A stretch of DNA of 50,516 bases, taken from positions 1 through 50,516 of the forward strand of contig CAYNIW010000017.1 of assembly GCA_964397545.1 (NCBI GenBank), in the 5' to 3' direction. Source of the DNA: JAFGIG01 sp964397545. Lineage in GTDB: Bacteria; SDB-A. The first letter of the stretch is position 1. Each line of letters starts with the position of its first letter. Positions 7,919 to 16,699 of the stretch are shown here, in pieces. Made by a program: the position numbers and the translations under genes. The notes below the pieces were generated by a model. That model was given only the letters and a program-made list of their open reading frames with translations, did not search any database and had not been told where the DNA came from.

Positions 7919-7958
7919 GTAGTTAGAAGGAGAATTTCAGCAATTTGCGGAGGATTAT

Positions 7959-8876
7959 ATGAAAATGTCATCTTTTCTTTGGATTCCGTTGGTCTTTGTT
8001 CTTCTTTCTTCTCTATCTGCCGAACCTTATTCAGGGGCAGGAACGAGCGGATTCAGTTTCCTGAAAATAACAGGCTCTCCTAAAGCCGTAGCCATGGGTT
8101 CCACAGGCGTCGCAGGAGACGCCACCTTCGGAATAAATCCCGCGTCCTATTCGAGGGCGTCGAGATTTTTTAGCTCATCTTACTGTTATTTGACAGTTTC
8201 AACTCACACAGGGTCTTTTCTTTACACGCACCCTCATTCTCTCGGAAATTTCACGGCAGGAATGGACTATCTCACGTCGCCGGGCATTGACAAGACTGAT
8301 CAGCAGGGCAATGTTCTCGGAAAATTTACGTATTCGATAATAATGCCCAGACTTGCGTTTTCAAAGGATGTTTCAGAGAATATCAGCGCCGGCGCCGAAA
8401 TAAAGTTTCTCTACAGCTCTGTGGACGAATACAACGCCGCCGCGCTCGCCTTCGGAGCGGGGTTCATATATCATTTCACTGATATTGACGGTTTATCCGC
8501 CGGATTTTCCGTTGAAAACCTCGGCATGACGTTGAAAGCATACGACGAGGAAAAGGATCCCCTCCCTCTTAAATTCTCAGGGGGAGTCAGCTGGTCTAAA
8601 AATATCTTTGTTCTCAACGCGGATTTTTCAAAAGCCTCGGACACAAGGTTTGTATTGTCTTTCGGAGGAGAAGTCAGACCTTATAAAATGATGGCTATTA
8701 GAGCCGGTTATTCGACAAAAGGAGCCGAATACAAGACAGGCGATTCAAACGACATTCTTTCCGGGTTCAGTTTCGGAGCCGGATTTTTTCTGAGCAGAAT
8801 GTCGCTCGATTATTCTCTCGTTCCCATGAAAGATCTGGGATACAGCCATAGAATAGGACTTAATTTTTCACTCTAA
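7959..8876 (+). CDS. PorV/PorQ-like outer-membrane beta-barrel protein
   Basis: A 305-residue exported protein with a signal peptide (about 1-21, ending LSAEP). The mature N-terminus contains GTSGFSFLKITGSPKAVAMG and a following INPAS motif, the hallmark of the PorV/PorQ and UPF0164 families of FadL-like barrels. The rest is alternating short hydrophobic strands with Gly and aromatic residues and ends in a C-terminal beta strand (GLNFSL). PorV proteins shuttle type IX substrates, but many paralogues exist, so the role is not assigned. GGAGG lies 5 nt before ATG. ppdK follows after 19 bp on the same strand. Confidence 0.85.
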   Translation: MKMSSFLWIPLVFVLLSSLSAEPYSGAGTSGFSFLKITGSPKAVAMGSTGVAGDATFGINPASYSRASRFFSSSYCYLTVSTHTGSFLYTHPHSLGNFTAGMDYLTSPGIDKTDQQGNVLGKFTYSIIMPRLAFSKDVSENISAGAEIKFLYSSVDEYNAAALAFGAGFIYHFTDIDGLSAGFSVENLGMTLKAYDEEKDPLPLKFSGGVSWSKNIFVLNADFSKASDTRFVLSFGGEVRPYKMMAIRAGYSTKGAEYKTGDSNDILSGFSFGAGFFLSRMSLDYSLVPMKDLGYSHRIGLNFSL

Positions 8877-8895
8877 TAATTTATAAGGAGGAATA

Positions 8896-11800
8896 ATGCC
8901 CGCCAATTCTCAGTCCAAAAAAAACATGGGTAAAATGGTGTATTTTTTCGGCGGCGGAAAAGCCGACGGAAACGCGAAGATGAAGGAGCTCCTCGGCGGC
9001 AAAGGCGCCAACCTCGCTGAGATGACGAATATCGGCCTCCCTGTCCCGCCCGGATTCACGATTTCGACGATAGTCTGCAAACTCTATTACGAAAACGGAA
9101 AGAAATGGCCTGCCGGACTCCACGCTGAAATAGAGGATAACCTCAAAAAGCTTGAAAAAGCGGCGGGTAAAAAATTCGGTGACAATCAAAATCCCCTTCT
9201 CGTCTCCGTTCGATCAGGAGCCGCTTCTTCCATGCCTGGAATGATGGACACAGTCCTCAACATAGGCTTGAACGAGGATTCCCTGTCCGCGCTGGCAGGG
9301 CTGACAGACAATCCGAGGTTTGCATGGGATTCATACAGAAGATTTATCCAGATGTTCGGCGATGTCGTCATGGGCGTCCCTCATTCAGCTTTTGAGGAAG
9401 AACTCAGAAGGATTAAAATTCAATACGACAAAAAACTCGACGTCCAGCTCTCAACCGAAGAGCTCAAAGAGACCGTTGCGGGTTTCAAGAATATTTATAA
9501 AAAATTCACCAAAGAGGATTTCCCTAAAAATCCAAAAGATCAGCTTTTCAAGGCGATTAATGCAGTTCTCGAGTCATGGAACAATGATAGAGCCGTGAAA
9601 TACAGGGAAATACACGACATAAAACATCTTCTCGGAACAGGCGTGAACGTTCAGTCCATGGTCTTCGGAAACATGGGAGATACTTCCGGAACAGGCGTTT
9701 GTTTCACGAGAGACCCGGGAACGGGAGAGAAAATTACTCACGGAGAGTTTTTAATGAACGCGCAGGGCGAGGATGTCGTCGCGGGAATAAGGACGCCCCT
9801 ACCCATAGAAGAGCTTGAAAAAATACTGCCCGACAATTTCAGACAGCTTATGAATATTTGCGAAAAACTCGAAAAACACTACAAAGAAATGCAGGACCTT
9901 GAATTCACTATTGAGCAGGGTAAGCTGTATATGCTTCAGACGAGAAACGGAAAAAGGAACGGAGTCTCCGCGGTAAAAATCGCCAAGGAAATGGTTGAGG
10001 AGAAGCTCATCGGCAAGCAAGAGGCGATAATGAGGCTCAACGCCGACCTCATAGATCAGCTTCTTCATCCTTCATTCGATGAGGAAAGCTTAAAATCCGC
10101 CGTCGCGCTGACAAAAGGACTTCCCGCCTCTCCCGGAGCCGCGGTCGGACAGGTGGTGTTCACCGCCGAAGACGCCGTCAAATGGGCGGACGAAGGAAAA
10201 AAAGTCATACTCTGCAGGGCAGAGACTAGCCCTGAAGACGTCGCGGGTATGCATAAAGCCGCGGGTATTCTCACTTCGGTTGGAGGAATGACAAGTCATG
10301 CCGCAGTTGTCGCGAGGGGTTGGGGTAAGTGCTGTGTCGTAGGAGCCGGCGATGTCAGCATTAATTATAATGAAAAATCAATGAAGATAAACGGAAAACT
10401 TTTCACCGAAGGCGATACAATTTCAATCAACGGTTCCACCGGATATGTCTATGAAGGGTCAATCCCAACGAAACCCGCGACAATGTCCGAGGATTTTAAG
10501 ATTGTCATGCAGTGGGCTGACGAAATAAGAAGGCTTGGAATCAGGACAAATTCCGACTCGCCGGAAGATACCATAAAAGCTGTCTCTCTCGGAGCTGAAG
10601 GAATCGGGCTTTGCAGAACAGAGCATATGTTTTTCGCCGAAGGCAGGATAAACGCTTTTAGAAGGCTTATTCTTGCGGCATACGAATCGAAAAGACTCGA
10701 AAAACTGCTTGAAAAAGCCGGTGAAAACGAAGTGCTTGAACACCGCAAACAGCACGATCTTTTCTACAGCATATACGTTAAAGCCCTCGAGGAACTTTTG
10801 CCTTACCAGAAAAGCGATTTCAAGGGAATATTCAGGGCTCTCGAAGGAAGACCGGCCACTATAAGACTTCTCGATCCGCCTCTTCATGAATTTCTACCGA
10901 AAGAGGAAAAAGACATGGAATTTCTCGCCAATACGACGGGAATGTCAGTTGAAAAGATAAGGCAGATATCAGCGGATATGCACGAACAGAACCCCATGCT
11001 CGGTCACAGGGGATGCAGGCTGGGGCTGACTTATCCTGAAATATCCGAAATGCAGATAAGAGCTATAATGGAAGCGGCGGTGGATGTGAAGTCTGAAGAA
11101 GGCATAGAAACCCTTCCCGAGATAATGATACCTCTTGTGGGCGATTTCAGGGAGCTCAAACTCTCGAGAGAACAGGCTCAGAAAGTTATAGACAAGGTTT
11201 TCGTTCAAAAAGGAGTGAAACCCGACTATATCAAATATCTCATCGGGACCATGATAGAAGTTCCGAGGGCGGCTCTCACAGCTGACGAAATAGCCTCTTA
11301 CGCGGATTTCTTCTCTTTCGGAACAAATGATCTCACTCAGATGGGGGCTGGTTTTTCCAGAGACGACGCGGGTAAATTCCTCGGAGAATATGTGTCCATG
11401 GGAATATACGAAAAAGATCCTTTCCAGACTCTCGATAAAACCGGAATCGGAAAGATGATAAGAATAGCTGTCGGACTCGGAAGAGAAATAAACAAGAAAC
11501 TCAAAATCGGGATTTGCGGCGAACATGGAGGAGATCCCCTTTCGATTTATTTCTGCGACGAAGTAGGAATGGATTATGTTTCCTGCTCGCCTATGAGAGT
11601 TCCCATCGCCAGACTCGCGGCGGCGCAGGCTGTTTCGATAAACTCCGCGGCAAAAAAAGCCGTCAAAGCCGCTCCAAAAAAACAAGTGGAAAAGAAAAAA
11701 AGCTCTGAAAAAAAACAAAGAGCCGTGAAAAAAACAGCGGTCAAAAAACAGCCCAAAAAAGCTGTTAAAACTGCTAAAAAGACCTCGGCGAAGAAAAAAG

Positions 11801-12111
11801 TTGTCTTAAAAAAACAAAGAGCCGTGAAAAAAACAGCGGTCAAAAAACAGCCTAAAAAAATTCAAAAAGCATCCAAGAAAACAGCGCTGAAGAAAAAAAC
11901 TATGGTTAAAAAGACCGTCTTAAAAAAGAAATCGGCTCCCAAGAAAACTTCGCCCAAAGCCGCCTCAAAAAAAACACTCAAAAAAGCGGCGGTAAAAAAA
12001 ACGGCTCCTAAAAAACCTGCACCAAAAAAAGCGACCGTCAAGAAGGCTCCCGTAAAAAAAGCGAGGCGGACTGCAGTGCAGAGGAAGACGGCCAAGAAAG
12101 CTAAAAAATAA
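8896..12111 (+). CDS. ppdK: Pyruvate, phosphate dikinase with a histone-H1-like lysine-rich tail
   Basis: PPDK converts pyruvate, ATP and Pi to phosphoenolpyruvate, AMP and PPi, reversibly. Residues 1-340 are the ATP-binding domain (LGGKGANLAEM, SVRSGAASSMPGMMDTVLN); the phosphohistidine domain has GGMTSHAAVVARGW with catalytic His468; the PEP/pyruvate barrel includes CRTEHMFF, GTNDLTQ and CGEHGGDP. The native enzyme ends near residue 915 (RLAAAQAV), as expected for an 870-910-residue family. About 154 extra residues (918-1071) follow in frame, about 40% lysine and built of five-residue units of the kind TAPKK and ATVKK. Such tails bind DNA or RNA in bacterial H1-like proteins; here the role is unknown. 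AAGGAGG precedes the ATG and a hairpin follows the stop. Confidence 0.95.
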   Translation: MPANSQSKKNMGKMVYFFGGGKADGNAKMKELLGGKGANLAEMTNIGLPVPPGFTISTIVCKLYYENGKKWPAGLHAEIEDNLKKLEKAAGKKFGDNQNPLLVSVRSGAASSMPGMMDTVLNIGLNEDSLSALAGLTDNPRFAWDSYRRFIQMFGDVVMGVPHSAFEEELRRIKIQYDKKLDVQLSTEELKETVAGFKNIYKKFTKEDFPKNPKDQLFKAINAVLESWNNDRAVKYREIHDIKHLLGTGVNVQSMVFGNMGDTSGTGVCFTRDPGTGEKITHGEFLMNAQGEDVVAGIRTPLPIEELEKILPDNFRQLMNICEKLEKHYKEMQDLEFTIEQGKLYMLQTRNGKRNGVSAVKIAKEMVEEKLIGKQEAIMRLNADLIDQLLHPSFDEESLKSAVALTKGLPASPGAAVGQVVFTAEDAVKWADEGKKVILCRAETSPEDVAGMHKAAGILTSVGGMTSHAAVVARGWGKCCVVGAGDVSINYNEKSMKINGKLFTEGDTISINGSTGYVYEGSIPTKPATMSEDFKIVMQWADEIRRLGIRTNSDSPEDTIKAVSLGAEGIGLCRTEHMFFAEGRINAFRRLILAAYESKRLEKLLEKAGENEVLEHRKQHDLFYSIYVKALEELLPYQKSDFKGIFRALEGRPATIRLLDPPLHEFLPKEEKDMEFLANTTGMSVEKIRQISADMHEQNPMLGHRGCRLGLTYPEISEMQIRAIMEAAVDVKSEEGIETLPEIMIPLVGDFRELKLSREQAQKVIDKVFVQKGVKPDYIKYLIGTMIEVPRAALTADEIASYADFFSFGTNDLTQMGAGFSRDDAGKFLGEYVSMGIYEKDPFQTLDKTGIGKMIRIAVGLGREINKKLKIGICGEHGGDPLSIYFCDEVGMDYVSCSPMRVPIARLAAAQAVSINSAAKKAVKAAPKKQVEKKKSSEKKQRAVKKTAVKKQPKKAVKTAKKTSAKKKVVLKKQRAVKKTAVKKQPKKIQKASKKTALKKKTMVKKTVLKKKSAPKKTSPKAASKKTLKKAAVKKTAPKKPAPKKATVKKAPVKKARRTAVQRKTAKKAKK
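11710..11858 (+). repeat. Direct repeat within the ppdK lysine-rich tail
   Basis: A near-identical segment of about 49 bp occurs at roughly 11710-11758 and 11811-11859; both copies encode KKQRAVKKTAVKKQPKK. The surrounding sequence is a looser array of 15-bp (five-codon) units ending in two lysines. Confidence 0.85.
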
Positions 12112-12132
12112 GCCATGTAAACCGAACCCTAC

Positions 12133-12156
12133 GCCCCATGCTAATCAGCATGGGGC
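12133..12156 (+). terminator. Hairpin terminator after ppdK
   Basis: GCCCCATGCT and AGCATGGGGC form a perfect 10-bp stem around the loop AATC, 21 bp after the ppdK stop. The following TTATAT is only a weak U-tract, so termination may be partial. Confidence 0.65.
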
Positions 12157-12181
12157 TTATATAACCCGAAAAGGAGTTTTT

Positions 12182-13555
12182 GTGTCAGAAAGAACCGTCG
12201 CTTGCATTGGCGCCGGATACGTAGGCGGAGTTACGATGGCGGTAATAGCCGCGAAATGCCCCGAGTATAAAGTCCTCGTTACGGATATTGACGAAGAAAA
12301 GATAAAAAAATGGAACACGGACGATCTGCCCATCTACGAACCCGGTCTTCTCGAAACAGTCCAAAAGGCAAGAGGCAGGAATCTTTTTTATGTGACCGAC
12401 GTTAAATCCTGCATTAAAGAAGCCGGCATAATTTTCGTTTCAGTCAACACGCCCACTAAGACCTTCGGCGAAGGAGAGGGGAAGTGCGTTGACCTTCAAT
12501 TCTGGGAAAAAACAGCAAGGGATATTCTCGAATCTTCCGACAGAGGTAAAATCGTTGTCGAAAAGAGCACACTTCCTGTAAAAACCGCCGAAGCCATGAA
12601 AAAAATTCTCGAATCGAACAAAAAAGGGCTTAAATTCGAAGTAATATCAAACCCTGAATTTTTAGCGGAGGGAACTGCAATAGCCGATCTTGAAACTCCA
12701 GACAGGGTTCTGATAGGCTCATCCGAGACAAAAGAAGCCCTCGCCGCGAGAGACGAGATTGTCCGTATATACTCGCATTGGATTCCCCCGGAAAAGATAG
12801 TCACCAGCAACATCTGGAGCTCGGAACTGTCAAAACTGATCGCGAACGCATTTCTCGCGCAGAGAATATCGTCAATAAATTCAATAACTCCGCTCTGCGA
12901 GGTCACGGGTGCCGACATATCCGAAATTTCTAAAGCTGTCGGCCTCGACACGAGGATAGGGGGAAAATTTTTATCCCCGAGCGTAGGATTCGGCGGTTCG
13001 TGTTTTAAGAAAGACATACTCAATCTAGTCTATATCTGTGAGAGCTACTCACTCAAAGAGACTGCCGAATACTGGGAAAATGTCCTGAAGATAAACGAAT
13101 ATCAGCAGGAGAGGTTTTTCTTAAAAATGCTCAGGACGATGTTCAACACCATGGCGGGGAAAAAAATAGCTGTCTTCGGTCTTTCCTTCAAAGCCGACAC
13201 GGACGACACCCGGGAATCTCCGGCGATTTTTCTTGTCAAAAAACTTCTCGCTGAAAGAGCCAGGGTCGCTCTTACGGATCCTAAAGCGTTGAGAAACGCT
13301 TTTTTGGCTTTCGGTGACGACGCCGAAAAAATCGAACTCGTCGAAGACCCTTACAAAGCCGCAGAAAACGCTCACGCCATAGCCGTTGTCACCGAATGGG
13401 AAGTTTATAAAAAACTCGACTACGAGAGAATTTTCGAAAAAATGTCACAGCCTTCTTTCATTTTCGACGGCAGAAACATACTCGACGGAAAAAAACTTTA
13501 CGAAATAGGTTTTAACTTTTTCGCTCTCGGAAAACCCTCATTAATCAGAATTTGA
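12182..13555 (+). CDS. ugd: UDP-glucose 6-dehydrogenase, animal-type
   Basis: A 457-residue NAD-dependent enzyme that oxidises UDP-glucose to UDP-glucuronate for envelope polysaccharides. The Rossmann motif GAGYVGG is at residue 8, the catalytic cysteine in VGFGGSCFKKD is Cys274, and NPEFLAEGTAI and FDGRNILDG are present. Long stretches such as SSELSKLIANAFLAQRISS and LPIYEPGLLE match animal UGDH closely, and the chain lacks the shorter form typical of many bacterial Ugd/TuaD. The start is GTG with AAGGAG 5-6 nt upstream. Its 3' end overlaps the opposing acyl-CoA synthetase gene by 15 bp. Confidence 0.95.
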   Translation: MSERTVACIGAGYVGGVTMAVIAAKCPEYKVLVTDIDEEKIKKWNTDDLPIYEPGLLETVQKARGRNLFYVTDVKSCIKEAGIIFVSVNTPTKTFGEGEGKCVDLQFWEKTARDILESSDRGKIVVEKSTLPVKTAEAMKKILESNKKGLKFEVISNPEFLAEGTAIADLETPDRVLIGSSETKEALAARDEIVRIYSHWIPPEKIVTSNIWSSELSKLIANAFLAQRISSINSITPLCEVTGADISEISKAVGLDTRIGGKFLSPSVGFGGSCFKKDILNLVYICESYSLKETAEYWENVLKINEYQQERFFLKMLRTMFNTMAGKKIAVFGLSFKADTDDTRESPAIFLVKKLLAERARVALTDPKALRNAFLAFGDDAEKIELVEDPYKAAENAHAIAVVTEWEVYKKLDYERIFEKMSQPSFIFDGRNILDGKKLYEIGFNFFALGKPSLIRI

Positions 13556-15061
13556 ACGGCTTTTCTTGACGATATCGGTTATCTTTCTGAAATCGTTTTT
13601 TCCGCTTCCCATTTTCGGAAGATTCGGAATTACTGCGAAATCCTTGGGAATCGCGACGTTAGGAAGGACTGAAGAGAGTTTGGTTTTCAATTCCGCCGTG
13701 TCTGTCTCATTTGACGTGACCGCGACTATTTTCGACCCTCTTTTCTTATCAGGAATTTCAACAACACAGCATTCATTTTCCGGTCCCAGAATTTGTTCTA
13801 TGGCGTTTTCAATGGCGACGAGAGATATCATCTCTCCGCCGATTTTAACACAGCGTCTCAGCCTGCCCGAATGCCAGAGAAAACCGTCGCTGTCGAAATA
13901 ACCGATATCTCCGGTGTCATACCATCCGTCTCTCAGCCTGAAAGAAGTCTCCTCGAGGTCGTCCAAGTAGCCGGACATGACGGAATCGCCTTTGACGTAT
14001 ATTTTCCCTTTTTCGCCCGTTTTCATTTTTTTCCCGCTCTCTAAATCCCGGATTTCGACACTCAAGTTTTTCAGCGGTTTTCCTATGCTCCCCTTTCTAT
14101 GTTCACGCGGAGTGTTGACCGAAATGACGGGACTAGTCTCTGTCGTTCCGTAACCTTCGAGAATTTCTATTCCGTGTTTTTCAAAATACTCGTTGAAGAG
14201 CCAGTCCTGGGCTTTGTCGGCTCCGGAAATGACGAGTTTGAATGAAGAGAAATCCCCTTTTTGGGAATGCCTTGAATAATTCGACAGGAAATAAGGAGAA
14301 CCCGCTATCAGCGTCGGTTTTTCTTTCTTGATTATGTCAGCGACGGTTTTATAATCGAGAGGATTAGGGTAGGTCAGACTCGTGCATCCCAGAACAAGCG
14401 GCATGAGGAGATTTACGTTGTAGCCGAAGACATGAAATGGGGGTAGGACGTTCATGAAGACATCTTCATTCTCTATCCCGAGAGCTTCGGCGCAGGCGAG
14501 GATATTAGAGAGTAGGTTTTTATGGCTGAGCTGGATCGCTTTCGGTTCTTTTTCACTGCCGCTTGTAAACAAGACTACGGCGGGATCGTCCTCAGAACAT
14601 TTATGGAATTCTCCTAAAACGCTTCTACGGGGCAATTTTGATTTCAGCCCTGCCCATGCTTTTTCTTTTAAGGATACCGATTTTATGATGTCTTCGAGAA
14701 AAATCATTTCCTTTTTTTGCAGACAGCCGATTTTATCGAGAAAAATTTTAGAGGTTATCACTCTGCTGAAACCGCATTTCTCCATAGCGTAAAGAATGTT
14801 TCTTTCGGCTCCGGTCGAATAATTTATCATCACCGGTATTTTCCCCGCGGCTAAAAGAGAGATAACCGTGAGAGCACAGCCCTGTGAAGTCGGTAGCAAA
14901 ACTCCCGTAAAGACTTCTTCTGTTTTCCTGAATCTCCTTGAAAGTATTAAAACGGCAGTGAGAGCTTTTCCGAATGAGACAACTTTTCCGGTGTGCATGT
15001 CTCTTAGAGCCGTTTTCGAAGGATTCTTTTTAGAGTTAATGACAAATTGCTCGAGTATCAT
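13541..15061 (-). CDS. AMP-forming acyl-CoA / acyl-ACP synthetase
   Basis: A 506-residue member of the ANL adenylate-forming family. The P-loop-like motif VLFTSGSEKEPKAI, the GYGTTE motif, the YDTGD hinge region and the C-terminal lysine in GSGKNDFRK are all present, so it should activate a carboxylate via acyl-AMP. The overall pattern is nearest to the synthetase domain of Aas and long-chain fatty acyl-CoA ligases; the exact acyl substrate cannot be read. No membrane helix is predicted and there is no attached acyltransferase domain. It is convergent with ugd (15-bp overlap) and divergent from the HtrA gene. Confidence 0.88.
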   Translation of the reverse strand: MILEQFVINSKKNPSKTALRDMHTGKVVSFGKALTAVLILSRRFRKTEEVFTGVLLPTSQGCALTVISLLAAGKIPVMINYSTGAERNILYAMEKCGFSRVITSKIFLDKIGCLQKKEMIFLEDIIKSVSLKEKAWAGLKSKLPRRSVLGEFHKCSEDDPAVVLFTSGSEKEPKAIQLSHKNLLSNILACAEALGIENEDVFMNVLPPFHVFGYNVNLLMPLVLGCTSLTYPNPLDYKTVADIIKKEKPTLIAGSPYFLSNYSRHSQKGDFSSFKLVISGADKAQDWLFNEYFEKHGIEILEGYGTTETSPVISVNTPREHRKGSIGKPLKNLSVEIRDLESGKKMKTGEKGKIYVKGDSVMSGYLDDLEETSFRLRDGWYDTGDIGYFDSDGFLWHSGRLRRCVKIGGEMISLVAIENAIEQILGPENECCVVEIPDKKRGSKIVAVTSNETDTAELKTKLSSVLPNVAIPKDFAVIPNLPKMGSGKNDFRKITDIVKKSRSNSD

Positions 15062-15085
15062 AGCATTTACATACGGTTCACGGAC

Positions 15086-15113
15086 TTGACAAAAACTTTT
15101 TGGCAGGTATTTT
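15086..15113 (+). promoter_or_regulatory. Possible promoter of the HtrA gene
   Basis: TTGACA (15086-15091), a 16-bp spacer and TATTTT (15108-15113). A second TATAAT at 15158-15163 has no good -35 box. Confidence 0.4.
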
Positions 15114-15189
15114 TATATACAACAGCTTATAGACAACAATCAAGAATAATTTATTGATATAATTCAATGATGGAGGAAGGAGGTATGAC

Positions 15190-16698
15190 ATGACTTCAGA
15201 AAAGAATATCTTGTCATCTGTCTTATTATGCGCTTTGTTCGCCATCAACCTGAGTTACTTCGTGCCAAGTATTTCCTCACAGCAGGTAGAAGGCGAAGAG
15301 GAATTTGAAATTATTTCATTGCCCCAAAGTTCTTTCGCTGATGCAGTCGAAAACTCCCTGCCTTCAGTAGTCAGCGTCATAGCCGAAAAAAGGATAGAAT
15401 TCACTTACACTATCGGTCCTTTCGGGATGAGTCCTTTCGGGATGAATCCTTTTGGTTTCGATCCTTTCGGGATCATAGGCCCTTTCGGTTTCGGGGACAT
15501 TGAACATCAGGAGAGAAAAGGTGAAAGATATGAAAAGTCGGAAGGAACAGGGTTCGTGATATCTTCAGACGGCTATGTTCTCACGAACAATCATATCGTC
15601 GGCGGCAGTTACAGAATAGCCGTGGTTTTCTCAGACGGAAGAATTTTTGAAGGCAGAGAAGTTGAGCTCATAGGAACGGATCCTCAGACCGACGTCGCGG
15701 TTTTGAAAGTGAGGTCGTCAGATCCTCTGCCTTTCCTCGAAACGGGTGATTCTGATCAATTAAAACCCGGTGAATGGGTCATCGCGATAGGTTCCCCTCT
15801 CGGTTTTTCACAGACTGTGACCGCAGGCGTCGTCAGCGCTGTAGGAAGAAGCGAGATACCTCTTCCCGAAGGACCTTCATATCAGTATTTTATACAGACT
15901 GACGCCTCAATAAACCCCGGAAATTCAGGCGGACCGCTTCTCGATTCAAAGGGACGAGTCGTGGGTATAAACACCGCGATTACATCCCCAACAGGACTTA
16001 GCATAGGAATCGGTTTTGCAATACCTATAAATATGGCTTCCAAAATCGCAAAAGAACTCATAGAGACGGGAACGGTGACCCGTTCATACATAGGCGTCCT
16101 CCTGGAAAATCTCACTTACGATTTGAAAATAGCCATGGAAGCCGAGGATCTGGCATCCGGAATCATAGTATCCGACGTCATGAAGGACTCTCCTTCGGAT
16201 AAAGCGGGACTCAAACCCGGCGACATAATTTACGCCGTAAACGAAGAACCGGTTATGAATGTAACTAACTTCAGGATCAACGTCTCGCAGATGAAACCCG
16301 GGGAGAAAGTTCTTCTATCCGTCAGGCGCGGAAGAGAAGATTTGAAAGTAGAAGCCAGGCTTGAAGAATTCGTCCGGGAAGAAACCCCCGCGCCTGAAGC
16401 TCCTCTTTCAGAAGGGCCGTGGCTCGGACTTGACGTCAGAGAAATCGACGAAATTCAGACAGAAAACCTGGGACTGCTGGGCAGGGCGGTTTTCATATCC
16501 GGGTTGCGTCAGGGATCGCCGGCGACAAGAGCAGGACTAAGCCAGAGAGACATTATACTTAAAATCGGCTCGGTTACGGTGGAGAGCCTCGACGATTACC
16601 TCAGGGCAGAAAGGCTTTATGCGGACAGGACCGACCCGCTTTTATTTCAGGTCCTCAGAAACGGAATCAACCATTTCACTGCAGTCAGGCAGGATTAA
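15190..16698 (+). CDS. HtrA/DegP-family periplasmic serine protease
   Basis: A 502-residue trypsin-like protease with two PDZ domains, acting on misfolded envelope proteins. The N-terminal hydrophobic segment is an export signal or anchor. The triad is His135 (NNHIVGG), Asp168 (TDVAVLK) and Ser246 (NPGNSGGPL). PDZ1 spans about 300-395 and PDZ2 about 410-500. Residues 76-100, where DegP has its LA loop, consist of repeated Pro-Phe-Gly units, which is unusual. An in-frame-independent ATG at 15185 lies only 1 nt from AAGGAGG, so ATG 15190, 6 nt away, is the start. The next gene begins 1 bp after the stop. Confidence 0.94.
   Translation: MTSEKNILSSVLLCALFAINLSYFVPSISSQQVEGEEEFEIISLPQSSFADAVENSLPSVVSVIAEKRIEFTYTIGPFGMSPFGMNPFGFDPFGIIGPFGFGDIEHQERKGERYEKSEGTGFVISSDGYVLTNNHIVGGSYRIAVVFSDGRIFEGREVELIGTDPQTDVAVLKVRSSDPLPFLETGDSDQLKPGEWVIAIGSPLGFSQTVTAGVVSAVGRSEIPLPEGPSYQYFIQTDASINPGNSGGPLLDSKGRVVGINTAITSPTGLSIGIGFAIPINMASKIAKELIETGTVTRSYIGVLLENLTYDLKIAMEAEDLASGIIVSDVMKDSPSDKAGLKPGDIIYAVNEEPVMNVTNFRINVSQMKPGEKVLLSVRRGREDLKVEARLEEFVREETPAPEAPLSEGPWLGLDVREIDEIQTENLGLLGRAVFISGLRQGSPATRAGLSQRDIILKIGSVTVESLDDYLRAERLYADRTDPLLFQVLRNGINHFTAVRQD
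15417..15490 (+). repeat. PFG-encoding short repeat in the HtrA gene
   Basis: CCTTTCGGGATGA/CCTTTTGGTTTCGA-type units recur five to six times with about 12-15-bp spacing and encode PFGMS, PFGMN, PFGFD, PFGII and PFGFG. Confidence 0.75.
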
Positions 16699-16699
16699 A

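Noticed and set aside
10969..11718. 249-residue antisense frame inside ppdK
   Set aside because: It lies opposite a clearly conserved coding region and shows no domain or credible start.
11574..12116. Long hydrophobic open frames antisense to the ppdK tail
   Set aside because: They are the mirror of lysine codons (AAA/AAG read as TTT/CTT) and have no ribosome site or family match.
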